Source: DAIDHZ01 sp965370365 (GTDB lineage: Bacteria; Chlamydiota; Chlamydiia; Chlamydiales; SM23-39). From it: DNA of 10,957 nt. The notes beneath the pieces were generated by a model. The model was not told where the DNA came from. It did not search any database and saw only the letters and a list, made by a program, of their open reading frames with translations. Below are positions 1 to 6,686 of this stretch, one piece after another. The stretch's first letter is position 1. Each line of letters starts with the position of its first letter. A program made the translations under genes and the position numbers. The stretch spans positions 1-10,957 of the forward strand of contig CBDUSP010000054.1 of assembly GCA_965370365.1 (NCBI GenBank), given 5' to 3'.

Positions 1-1
1 T

Positions 2-154
2 TTTTTATTTTTTTGCGTCTCTTTTGAAGAGGAATATGAAGAAACTGTTTTTGAATTGATTTGGGTATATAAGCCGGGGGATTTCATTGTCCACTTCCCA
101 GGAGTGCGTGATCTTTCTTGGCTGAAAAGTCTGATGAAATCGTATTCCGATTAG
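2..154 (+). CDS. C-terminal tail of an upstream gene, possibly a glycosyltransferase
   Basis: An open frame runs in from the window edge and stops at TAG 152-154, giving 50 C-terminal residues; the start lies outside. Its end contains Y-K-P-G-D-F-I-V-H-F-P-G, followed by a basic amphipathic tail. A G-D-F-x-V-H-F-(A/P)-G motif near the C-terminus is typical of GT34-like (GMA12/MNN10, galactosyl/mannosyl) transferases, so I suggest such an enzyme, but with only 50 residues the family is tentative. The stop codon directly abuts an ATG at 155 and lies 42 nt before the likely manC start, so it looks like the preceding member of the same operon. Coding status is well supported by context; the function is not. 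Confidence 0.5.
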   Translation, partial: FLFFCVSFEEEYEETVFELIWVYKPGDFIVHFPGVRDLSWLKSLMKSYSD

Positions 155-196
155 ATGGTTTGCATTTTATCGGACCAAACTGTAATCTCCGAATCC

Positions 197-1582
197 ATGA
201 TGAAACACGTGATCCTAGCAGGAGGTAGTGGAACGCGCCTCTGGCCTTTTTCTCGAAACGCATATCCAAAGCAATTTTTGCATTTTGGAGACGGCGAGTC
301 GTTGCTCCAAAAAACAGTAAAACGATTCTATCCCGAAGTTCCAGCCAAAGATATCCTTATTGTGACGAGTGAGGCCTATCTGCATGTGACAAAAACGCAG
401 CTTGCAAAGATTGATCCTTCCCTTGAAAACCAGATCCTTCTAGAGCCTGAAAAGAGAAATACAGCGCCTGCGATCTGTCTTGCTGTAAAGTACTTCCAAG
501 ATGTTCTAAAAGCTGATCCTGAAGATTGTTTTTTAGTCTCTTCTGCAGACCATATTATAACGCCTGAAGAGATCTTTGTTTCGACTGTTTTGAAAGGGGA
601 ATCTGCTGCAAAGCAAGGAAAGCACCTGATTTTTGGCATTCGGCCGAATAAGCCAGAAACGGGCTACGGCTATATCAAAACAGCGGGGAAGGGCTCTTTT
701 TTAAATGTTGAGCAGTTTGTAGAAAAGCCAGATGCAGCAAAAGCGCAGCTCTATCTCCTCTCTGGAAACTATCTTTGGAACGCGGGGATCTTCCTCTTCC
801 AAATCAAAACATTCCTCCAGGACATAAAAGAACATTGCCCAGAAATTGACGCCCTGATGCACGGCTCTTTTGAAGATACGAATTCCAACTTTCACAAAAT
901 GCCGGATATTTCGATTGACTACGCGCTTTTAGAAAAATCTGAAAGACTTCTTGTTGCTCCTCTAGACATCACATGGTCTGATGTGGGTTCTTGGGATAGC
1001 ATTTACGATCTTTTTGACAAGGATGCAAACCAGAACGTAAAGCTTGGCAACATCCTCGATATTGACACCTCTAATTGCCTTATCATGGGGAATAAAAGAC
1101 TCATCTCGACAGTGGGTCTAGAAGATATGCTGATTGTCGATACAGATGATGCTCTTTTCATCGGAAAAAAGGGAGAGTCCCAAACGGTCAAGCGTCTTGT
1201 AGAGGAGATGAAAAAACGGAATGCTAAGGAGTCTTCTGAGCACGTGATTTCGCATCGCCCTTGGGGAACTCTAGAGGTTCTCAAAGAGGAAGGGGGAAGC
1301 AGGGTTAGCCGCTTTGTCATCGAACCAGGAAAGTGCTTGGGAGACTTGTTGTTTTCGCAAGGAGGCGAGCAGTGGATTGTGACGCGTGGAGAAGCAAGCC
1401 TTACCATTCAAGATAAAGAAACGATCATCCAAGAAAAGGGGAGTTTCTCCGTTGGAGATTTCCAGAAATTTTCCCTAAAAAATTCTGGAAAAACGCGTCT
1501 AGAAATGATCCAAGTAAAAACCTGCTCTGATGAGTTGAAAAATAAGACAACAAAAGTTTACAAGGCTTACCAGACCCTATGA
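197..1582 (+). CDS. manC: Mannose-1-phosphate guanylyltransferase with degenerate isomerase (cupin) domain
   Basis: Makes GDP-mannose from mannose-1-phosphate and GTP in the cytoplasm, the precursor for Gmd downstream. The N-terminus carries the nucleotidyltransferase signature L-A-G-G-S-G-T-R-L-W-P (about residues 7-17), then E-P-E-K-R-N-T-A-P-A-I and the F-V-E-K-P-D motif (174-179). The 461-residue length matches bifunctional ManC/type II PMI-GMP proteins. The C-terminal cupin begins at R-P-W-G (354-357). The usual Q-M-H-H-H-R-x-E-H-W metal site is here L-L-F-S-Q-G-G-E-Q-W (384-393), and the later K-H-R-L-E-N element reads Q-K-F-S-L-K-N, so the metal-binding histidines are gone and isomerase activity is unlikely. 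An ATG at 155, abutting the upstream TAG, would add 14 residues. I chose 197 because family members begin three to four residues before the L-A-G-G; neither start has a clear Shine-Dalgarno sequence. The end overlaps wzm by 4 nt. Confidence 0.93.
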   Translation: MMKHVILAGGSGTRLWPFSRNAYPKQFLHFGDGESLLQKTVKRFYPEVPAKDILIVTSEAYLHVTKTQLAKIDPSLENQILLEPEKRNTAPAICLAVKYFQDVLKADPEDCFLVSSADHIITPEEIFVSTVLKGESAAKQGKHLIFGIRPNKPETGYGYIKTAGKGSFLNVEQFVEKPDAAKAQLYLLSGNYLWNAGIFLFQIKTFLQDIKEHCPEIDALMHGSFEDTNSNFHKMPDISIDYALLEKSERLLVAPLDITWSDVGSWDSIYDLFDKDANQNVKLGNILDIDTSNCLIMGNKRLISTVGLEDMLIVDTDDALFIGKKGESQTVKRLVEEMKKRNAKESSEHVISHRPWGTLEVLKEEGGSRVSRFVIEPGKCLGDLLFSQGGEQWIVTRGEASLTIQDKETIIQEKGSFSVGDFQKFSLKNSGKTRLEMIQVKTCSDELKNKTTKVYKAYQTL

Positions 1583-2370
1583 ATTCCTTCAGCTTAGCCA
1601 TACGAGATTTTTCTAGTGCGTTAAGGAAGTTTGCTGTTTGGCAAAACCTAGGTGTCTTAGAGGTAAAACAAAAGTACCAACGCTCTGTTTTAGGGCCTTG
1701 GTGGGTTAGCATCAGCATGCTCATCTTTATAGTGGTTCTTGGCACTGTTTTTAGCCGCATCTTTTCGATGGATTACGCGGCGTATATGCCCTATTTTTCA
1801 GCCGGGTACCTGCTCTGGCTGTACATTTCCTCGTGTTTGAGTGAGTCGACGGAGCTTTTTTGGCAAAACAGTGGTTTTATCAAGCAGATTAACCTTCCGT
1901 TTTCCCTCTATGTTTTTAAATTTATGACGAAAAACATTCTGATTTTTCTTCATAACTTTTTGGCTTTTCTTCTTGTTCTTGTGTATTTCCGTGTTCCCGT
2001 CGACTGGACGGTTTTTCTGGCAATCCCAGGATTTTTCCTTTTGAGCGTGAACATTTACTGGATGTCACTTCTCACAGCGATTATCAGTACCCGTTTTCGA
2101 GATATGGTTCCAATTGTCAATAGCTGCATACAGATCCTATTTTTCGTTACCCCGATTTCCTGGGATCGTCAGCTTTTGGGAGCTCAGTCAAAAATTATAA
2201 AATTCAATCCGATGGTCTATTTGATTGATATCGTAAGATCTCCTCTCCTCGGAAAAGTTCCTGCTTTAAATAGCTATTTCGTTACTTCAGCCATCGCATG
2301 TGTAGGTCTTACCTTTTCTTTTCTGGTTTTTAGCAAAGTGCGCGCGCGCATACCTTTTTGGGTGGACTAG
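1579..2370 (+). CDS. wzm: ABC-2 type polysaccharide exporter, membrane subunit (Wzm-like)
   Basis: Inner-membrane half of an ABC transporter that moves lipid-linked O-antigen or capsule-like polysaccharide across the cytoplasmic membrane, working with the ATPase encoded next. The 263-residue protein has the family layout: an amphipathic cytoplasmic N-terminus (about 1-42) with Q-K-Y-Q-R-S-V-L-G-P-W-W leading into the first membrane segment (about 43-62), then further hydrophobic segments near 70-88, 115-137, 145-167, 175-195 and 232-252. The loop S-T-R-F-R-D-M (cf. R-Y-R-D in homologues) and the ending R-I-P-F-W are also typical. Its ATG overlaps the manC stop (ATGA), implying translational coupling, and it ends 3 nt before the next ATG. 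The substrate is inferred from the neighbours only. Confidence 0.93.
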   Translation: MNSFSLAIRDFSSALRKFAVWQNLGVLEVKQKYQRSVLGPWWVSISMLIFIVVLGTVFSRIFSMDYAAYMPYFSAGYLLWLYISSCLSESTELFWQNSGFIKQINLPFSLYVFKFMTKNILIFLHNFLAFLLVLVYFRVPVDWTVFLAIPGFFLLSVNIYWMSLLTAIISTRFRDMVPIVNSCIQILFFVTPISWDRQLLGAQSKIIKFNPMVYLIDIVRSPLLGKVPALNSYFVTSAIACVGLTFSFLVFSKVRARIPFWVD

Positions 2371-2373
2371 TCT

Positions 2374-3102
2374 ATGTCTTTGATCAAACTTAAAAATGTT
2401 AACTTAGAATACCCCGTTTATGGAACCTCTTCTCGTTCATTTAAATCGACGCTGCTTAATACTGCAATAGGGGGCATCCTTAAAAACAAAGAAAAAATAC
2501 TGAATGTTCAGGCGCTTAAGGACTTAAGTTTTGAGCTCAAAGAGGGTGATAGGCTTGGTCTTGTAGGCCATAACGGAGCTGGAAAGAGTTCTCTTCTTCG
2601 ATTACTTGGTGGAATCTATAGCCCCTCTGCAGGGGAATTCCAGATTTCTGGGAATACGAGCTGTTTATTTGATGTGATGGTTGGATTGGATTCTTCTCTT
2701 TCTGGCACGGAAAACATTAAGTTGCGAGGTTTGATTCACGGGTTTTCCTCCAAAAAAATCCAAAACGCAATCCCAGAGATTGTTGAATTTGCAGAGCTTG
2801 GAGCCTTTATCAAAATGCCATTAAGAACCTATTCCTCTGGAATGCTTTTGCGGCTTGGATTTTCGATTGTGACCCATTTTAGAACAGATATTTTGCTAAT
2901 TGATGAAGTGGTGAATGTCGGAGATGCTGGTTTTATATTAAAAGCAAAGCAGCGGATGAGGGAGTTGGTTGACGATACAAAAATTGTGGTCATTTCTACT
3001 CATGATCATCAAATTATTAAAGAGTTTTGTAATCGCGTTTTATGTTTGGAGCATGGTACGGTAAAATTTTTGGGGTCTGTTGATGAGTTTTTTAGGAGGT
3101 AA
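2374..3102 (+). CDS. wzt: ABC transporter ATPase for polysaccharide export (Wzt-like, no carbohydrate-binding domain)
   Basis: Cytoplasmic ATPase that powers polysaccharide export with the adjacent permease. Visible motifs in order are Walker A G-H-N-G-A-G-K-S (65-72), the ABC signature Y-S-S-G-M (153-157), Walker B I-L-L-I-D-E (173-178) followed by V-V-N-V-G-D, and the switch histidine in S-T-H-D (H210). An extended N-terminal segment before the Walker A is usual for the Wzt/TagH branch. At 242 residues it ends right after the nucleotide-binding domain, so the C-terminal domain that in E. coli O8/O9a Wzt recognises the finished chain end is absent. The inferred consequence is export coupled to synthesis rather than to a terminal cap. 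The final two codons, AGG AGG, double as the Shine-Dalgarno sequence of gmd. No strong Shine-Dalgarno precedes its own ATG, which suggests coupling to wzm. Confidence 0.94.
   Translation: MSLIKLKNVNLEYPVYGTSSRSFKSTLLNTAIGGILKNKEKILNVQALKDLSFELKEGDRLGLVGHNGAGKSSLLRLLGGIYSPSAGEFQISGNTSCLFDVMVGLDSSLSGTENIKLRGLIHGFSSKKIQNAIPEIVEFAELGAFIKMPLRTYSSGMLLRLGFSIVTHFRTDILLIDEVVNVGDAGFILKAKQRMRELVDDTKIVVISTHDHQIIKEFCNRVLCLEHGTVKFLGSVDEFFRR
3094..3099 (+). promoter_or_regulatory. Shine-Dalgarno sequence of gmd inside the end of wzt
   Basis: AGGAGG is formed by the last two sense codons of wzt (Arg-Arg). It lies 4 nt before a GTG at 3104, and this decides the gmd start. The only upstream alternatives, TTG 3080 and ATG 3083, lie inside wzt and have no such site. 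Confidence 0.7.
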
Positions 3103-3103
3103 A

Positions 3104-4177
3104 GTGAAGGACAAAGTAAAGGTGAAAAAGGCGCTAATTACGGGAATTACGGGACAAGATGGTTCTTACCTTGCTGAGTTTTTATTAGAAAAGGGATATG
3201 AAGTTCACGGACTTATTCGTAGAACTTCATCCTATAATTTAGATCGGATTGGACATCTATGTTCCAGAAGCGATCTTAAGAAACGTTTTTTTATTCATGA
3301 AGGGGACTTAAGTGATGCATCGAGTCTCCAAAGAATTGTTCGTGCGACCTGTCCTGATGAAGTATACAATTTAGCTGCTATGAGTGATGTCAAAGTCTCA
3401 TTTGATAGTCCTGAGTATACAGTCGATGTTGATGCTATCGGGACCTTTCGATTAATGGAAGCGATTCGTTTTACTTGTCCAGCGGCCAGATTCTATCAAG
3501 CATCTACATCGGAACTGTATGGAAAAGTAAGGGAAATTCCTCAGACAGAGACGACACCTTTTTACCCAAGATCTCCCTATGCAGTTGCAAAGCTATGTGC
3601 TTATTGGGCTGTAATAAATTATCGCGAAGCCTACGGAATGTACGCTTGTAATGGCATTTTGTTTAATCACGAAAGTCCAAGAAGAGGAGAGGGATTTGTT
3701 TCTAGAAAAATCACCTTGAGTGTAGCTAAAATCAAAGCAGGTCTCCAGAGAACGCTGGTGCTTGGAAATCTCGATGCTAAAAGAGATTGGGGGTATGCTA
3801 AAGATTTTGTTGAGGGAATGTGGCAAATGTTGCAAAGCAGCGATCCTGATGATTATGTTTTGGCAACGGGTGTGACGACAACAGTAAGGGATTTTGTAGA
3901 ACTTGCTTTTAAGGAAATCGATATTGAGCTGCGGTGGGAGGGGAAAGGATTTGAAGAGAAAGGGTTTGATGTGACAACAGGAGCTCTCTTGGTGGAAACG
4001 TCTCCTGAGTTTTCTCGCCCAACTGAAGTGGATCTATTAATCGGGAGCCCCTTAAAGGCAAAGAAGCAACTGGGATGGGAACCCAAAACTTCTTTAGAGG
4101 AGCTTGTTCGTATTATGGTGGCGTCGGATTTGAAGATTGTACAGCGATTAGCGCATTTAGAACCCGTTTTGGCCTAA
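3104..4177 (+). CDS. gmd: GDP-mannose 4,6-dehydratase
   Basis: Converts GDP-D-mannose to GDP-4-keto-6-deoxy-D-mannose using tightly bound NADP(H), in the cytoplasm. It is an extended short-chain dehydrogenase: nucleotide-binding G-I-T-G-Q-D-G (14-20), then the Gmd hallmark R-R-T-S-S-Y-N-L-D-R-I. The catalytic set is complete: T135 and E137 in A-S-T-S-E-L-Y-G, and Y159 with K163 in P-Y-A-V-A-K. The family motifs L-F-N-H-E-S-P-R-R-G and D-W-G-Y-A-K-D-F-V are also intact. The 357-residue length is normal. I chose GTG 3104 because of the AGGAGG 4 nt upstream; a TTG at 3080 or ATG at 3083 would add 7-8 residues and overlap wzt. It feeds the reductase encoded 7 nt downstream, and its substrate comes from ManC. 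Confidence 0.96.
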   Translation: MKDKVKVKKALITGITGQDGSYLAEFLLEKGYEVHGLIRRTSSYNLDRIGHLCSRSDLKKRFFIHEGDLSDASSLQRIVRATCPDEVYNLAAMSDVKVSFDSPEYTVDVDAIGTFRLMEAIRFTCPAARFYQASTSELYGKVREIPQTETTPFYPRSPYAVAKLCAYWAVINYREAYGMYACNGILFNHESPRRGEGFVSRKITLSVAKIKAGLQRTLVLGNLDAKRDWGYAKDFVEGMWQMLQSSDPDDYVLATGVTTTVRDFVELAFKEIDIELRWEGKGFEEKGFDVTTGALLVETSPEFSRPTEVDLLIGSPLKAKKQLGWEPKTSLEELVRIMVASDLKIVQRLAHLEPVLA

Positions 4178-4184
4178 AGGAACC

Positions 4185-5129
4185 ATGAACATCCCGAAAG
4201 TAGCAAAAATTCTTATAACAGGAGCAAATGGCCTTGTAGGAAGCGCACTCATTGAAGAGCTGCGCAAACAGGGATATGAGAGTCTCTATCCGTTGACAAG
4301 ACGGGACTGCGATTTAACGAGCTTGTCGGATACAAAATCCATTTTCATGACGATTCGTCCAGATGTTGTATTTCATAACGCAGCAGCCGTTTATGGGATT
4401 GGGGGAAACTGTAAAAACCGGGCAAAGGTCTTTTTAGACAATATTCTGATAAACACTCATGTTATCGAGGCTTCCCATCTTTGTGGAGCAAAGAAGGTTG
4501 TCGCAATGGGGACTGTTGCTGCCTATCCCAATCCTAAAATGGAACCTGTAGAGGAGCATCAGATCTGGGATGGTCCTCCTCACGGTTCTGAAAGTAGCTA
4601 TGGCCACGCAAAGCGCGCAATGCTTGCGCAACTTCTTGCATATCAAGAAAATTATGGCCTTGATTTTTGTTATGCGATCTCGACTAATCTGTATGGTCAA
4701 AATGATAAATTTGATCCTCGCTCTGGTCATGTAATCCCCTCTCTTATTCGTAAGTTTCATGAGGCGAAGCAAAAGGATGAGGATGTCGTTATTTGGGGAG
4801 ACGGAACGGCCGCAAGAGATTTTCTTTACTCGAAGGATATGGCAAGAGCGCTTGTTTTGGTTATGAATGGATTTTCTGGTCCGATTAATATTGCAACTGG
4901 TAAAAAGTGCATGATTCGAGATGTAGTAGAAGTCTTAACTGATTTTTATGAAATGAAAGGTCGAGTGCGATGGGATGCTGAGATGCCCAACGGGAGAAAC
5001 TTTTATCAGGTTGATCTCACTCATCTACGGTCTCTTGGATTTGAGTCATGTTATTCCATGAAAAAGGGGTTAGTAGAGACATTAGAGTGGTTTAATTTGA
5101 CATGCGAACAAAATCTCTCCATAAGGTAG
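4185..5129 (+). CDS. fcl: GDP-L-fucose synthase-like epimerase/reductase with altered epimerisation site
   Basis: Extended SDR enzyme of 314 residues, expected to act on the 4-keto-6-deoxy sugar made by Gmd, giving GDP-L-fucose if both epimerisation and reduction occur. The cofactor motif is G-A-N-G-L-V-G (13-19). The reductase pair Y139 and K143 is present in Y-G-H-A-K, and N-L-Y-G and S-G-H-V-I-P match the family closely, with H182 corresponding to E. coli His179. The segment G-T-V-A-A-Y-P (109-115) replaces E. coli G-S-S-C-I-Y-P. Ser107 becomes Thr110, and the acid/base Cys109 becomes Ala112, with identical spacing to the Tyr and His. It might therefore reduce without full epimerisation and yield another GDP-6-deoxyhexose; a GT11 gene downstream argues for real fucose. 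The start is ATG 4185, with AAGGA upstream, 7 nt after gmd. Confidence 0.88.
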   Translation: MNIPKVAKILITGANGLVGSALIEELRKQGYESLYPLTRRDCDLTSLSDTKSIFMTIRPDVVFHNAAAVYGIGGNCKNRAKVFLDNILINTHVIEASHLCGAKKVVAMGTVAAYPNPKMEPVEEHQIWDGPPHGSESSYGHAKRAMLAQLLAYQENYGLDFCYAISTNLYGQNDKFDPRSGHVIPSLIRKFHEAKQKDEDVVIWGDGTAARDFLYSKDMARALVLVMNGFSGPINIATGKKCMIRDVVEVLTDFYEMKGRVRWDAEMPNGRNFYQVDLTHLRSLGFESCYSMKKGLVETLEWFNLTCEQNLSIR

Positions 5130-6401
5130 ATGAAGATCATGAAGAAAGAAAAATTAGCTATCGTTAGCAGTCATAGCGACTTTTGTGGGAATGCTAGTTA
5201 TACAAAAGCTCTTGGTGACGGACTTGCTAAGTACTACGACCTGACAGTGGTTTCGTTGAATGTAGAGATTTTGCGGAAAGGAAGCTCTAGAAGAGTTCGT
5301 CAGTACATTGATCTTCTCTGTGCAGAGTTGCAGTCATTTGATTGTGTAAATATTCAGTTTGAGGCAGGTCTTTTTGGCTTGTCTCTTTCGGGAATTAGGA
5401 AGAATCTTTTTCAAGTTGCTAGGGCAAGTAAAAAAGTTGTTCTGACTATGCATCGGATTGATGGGGAATTACGGTATCCAAGTGTCTCACATGCTGGAAA
5501 AATTTTGCTCAGCAGTGGATTGAAGCGATTATTTAGAAGTTATATTGAAGTTTATGCTAACAATCGATGTGTATCCCTCTACAGTAAAGTCGTACGTTTT
5601 TGTATGAAATACAAAATGCCAATTATAGTACATACGCAGAGGGATAGGAAATATATTAAGCAGAGGTTTGGATTTGATTTAGTATTTGATCATCCTTTGT
5701 GCTTCTATAATCAGTCTTATATTCAATCTTTAGCCAAGTCTTATTCTAGGGATGATTTTCATCAAGATTTTTTCTTAGACTCAGATTCTATTTATATTGG
5801 AATTTTTGGATTTATTAGTAGGTATAAGGGGCACAAGACTGCAATCAAAGCTCTTAAGCTCTTGCCTCCAAAGTATAAACTTCTTATTTTCGGAGCTCAG
5901 CATCCACATACAATTGCAGTTGGAGAAAGCATCAACCCAGATCTTCGTGTTTTGCTTGATCTTGTAGATGATCTTGATCTTTCGAATCGGGTAGCCTTCC
6001 ATAGAATTGGAAGCGATACTGAATTTTTAAAATCACTTTTAAACTGTGACTTTAATGTGCTTCCTTACCTGGAGGTAAATCAAGGGGGGTCTGGGATTGC
6101 TGCGCTTTCTCTTGAAACGAATTCAAATGCCATTTTTTCTCAGAATAGAGCTTTTTTTGAGCTGGAAAAGTATGCGCCGGAGGTCTTCAAGATGTTTTCG
6201 ATAGGCAATTACAACGAGTTGGCGAATGCAATTCTGAGTTATCATAAGGAAAAGTTTTCTCCTCATCTAGAGAAATATCACAATACCTATAATTTATCTA
6301 CGAATGTAGAGCTGTATAGGAGACTTTTGTCTCGAAATTTCTCCAGTTCTTTATCCCAAAATCTTTCAATGCTTGGGTCACGTAAAGACTGTCGTGTTTG
6401 A
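5130..6401 (+). CDS. Family GT4 glycosyltransferase
   Basis: Predicted cytoplasmic retaining glycosyltransferase adding a sugar to the growing polysaccharide; donor and acceptor cannot be read from the sequence. The 423-residue protein has a GT-B layout. An N-terminal half contains S-H-S-D-F-C-G-N-A-S-Y-T (14-25, like the C-G-I-A-x-Y-T element of many GT4 enzymes). The second Rossmann domain opens with I-F-G-F-I-S-R-Y-K-G-H (about residue 224), then K-L-L-I-F-G. The donor-site region has N-Q-G-G-S-G-I-A-A-L-S-L-E, with acidic residues E315 and E329 in the place of the E-x7-E element, though with different spacing. Its ATG directly follows the fcl stop (TAGATG); a second in-frame ATG at 5139 is an alternative start. 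It is the last gene of the operon, followed by a long hairpin. Confidence 0.85.
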   Translation: MKIMKKEKLAIVSSHSDFCGNASYTKALGDGLAKYYDLTVVSLNVEILRKGSSRRVRQYIDLLCAELQSFDCVNIQFEAGLFGLSLSGIRKNLFQVARASKKVVLTMHRIDGELRYPSVSHAGKILLSSGLKRLFRSYIEVYANNRCVSLYSKVVRFCMKYKMPIIVHTQRDRKYIKQRFGFDLVFDHPLCFYNQSYIQSLAKSYSRDDFHQDFFLDSDSIYIGIFGFISRYKGHKTAIKALKLLPPKYKLLIFGAQHPHTIAVGESINPDLRVLLDLVDDLDLSNRVAFHRIGSDTEFLKSLLNCDFNVLPYLEVNQGGSGIAALSLETNSNAIFSQNRAFFELEKYAPEVFKMFSIGNYNELANAILSYHKEKFSPHLEKYHNTYNLSTNVELYRRLLSRNFSSSLSQNLSMLGSRKDCRV

Positions 6402-6434
6402 GTGATTCGAATTCGTTCTTTTTCAAGATTGTCT

Positions 6435-6607
6435 CCTTGAGGAGCCACTGATCAATTCATTTACCGAATCTTTCCGCGCTTTTTGACAGCTTTTGACTTT
6501 TTCGAACTCACTAACTTACAAAAGTTTAGATTCGTTCGAAAAAATCAAAATCTGTTGAAAAACCATCGAAAACCTTCGGTAAAGCAATGAATCAGTGGCT
6601 CCTTGAG
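6435..6607. repeat. Long imperfect inverted repeat after the operon
   Basis: The arms at 6435-6507 and 6534-6607 pair over nearly their whole length with a 26 nt loop. By eye they match at roughly three quarters of positions, with conserved blocks at the outer end (GGAGCCACTGAT), the middle (TTTACCGAA) and the inner end (TTTTTCGAAC). A small AACTT/AAGTT stem sits in the loop. It begins 33 nt after the GT4 stop and ends 21 nt before the -35 box of the next gene, so it may terminate operon transcription, but no T-tract follows. Arm length and degeneracy also suit an old miniature inverted-repeat element. No clear target-site duplication was seen. Confidence 0.8.
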
Positions 6608-6628
6608 ATGTGGTTCATTAGTCATTTC

Positions 6629-6658
6629 TTGACATTCATAAAGTATTTTTTCTACACT
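6629..6658 (+). promoter_or_regulatory. Sigma-70-like promoter for the GT90 gene
   Basis: A perfect -35 box TTGACA (6629-6634), an 18 nt spacer and a -10-like TACACT (6653-6658) lie 28 nt before the ATG. An AGGAG Shine-Dalgarno at 6675-6679 follows, 7 nt from the start codon. Together with the hairpin upstream this suggests the GT90 gene is transcribed separately from the operon. Confidence 0.6.
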
Positions 6659-6686
6659 CTCCCTTTGATTTTTTAGGAGAAGCAAA

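Noticed and set aside
155..196. Longer manC start at ATG 155
   Set aside because: It abuts the upstream stop and could be coupled, but it adds 14 residues not seen before the L-A-G-G-S-G motif in the family and has no Shine-Dalgarno. It is kept only as an alternative.
1003..1407. 134-codon minus-strand frame inside manC
   Set aside because: Antisense shadow of a well-supported gene, rich in Ser/Pro/Arg as usual for such shadows.
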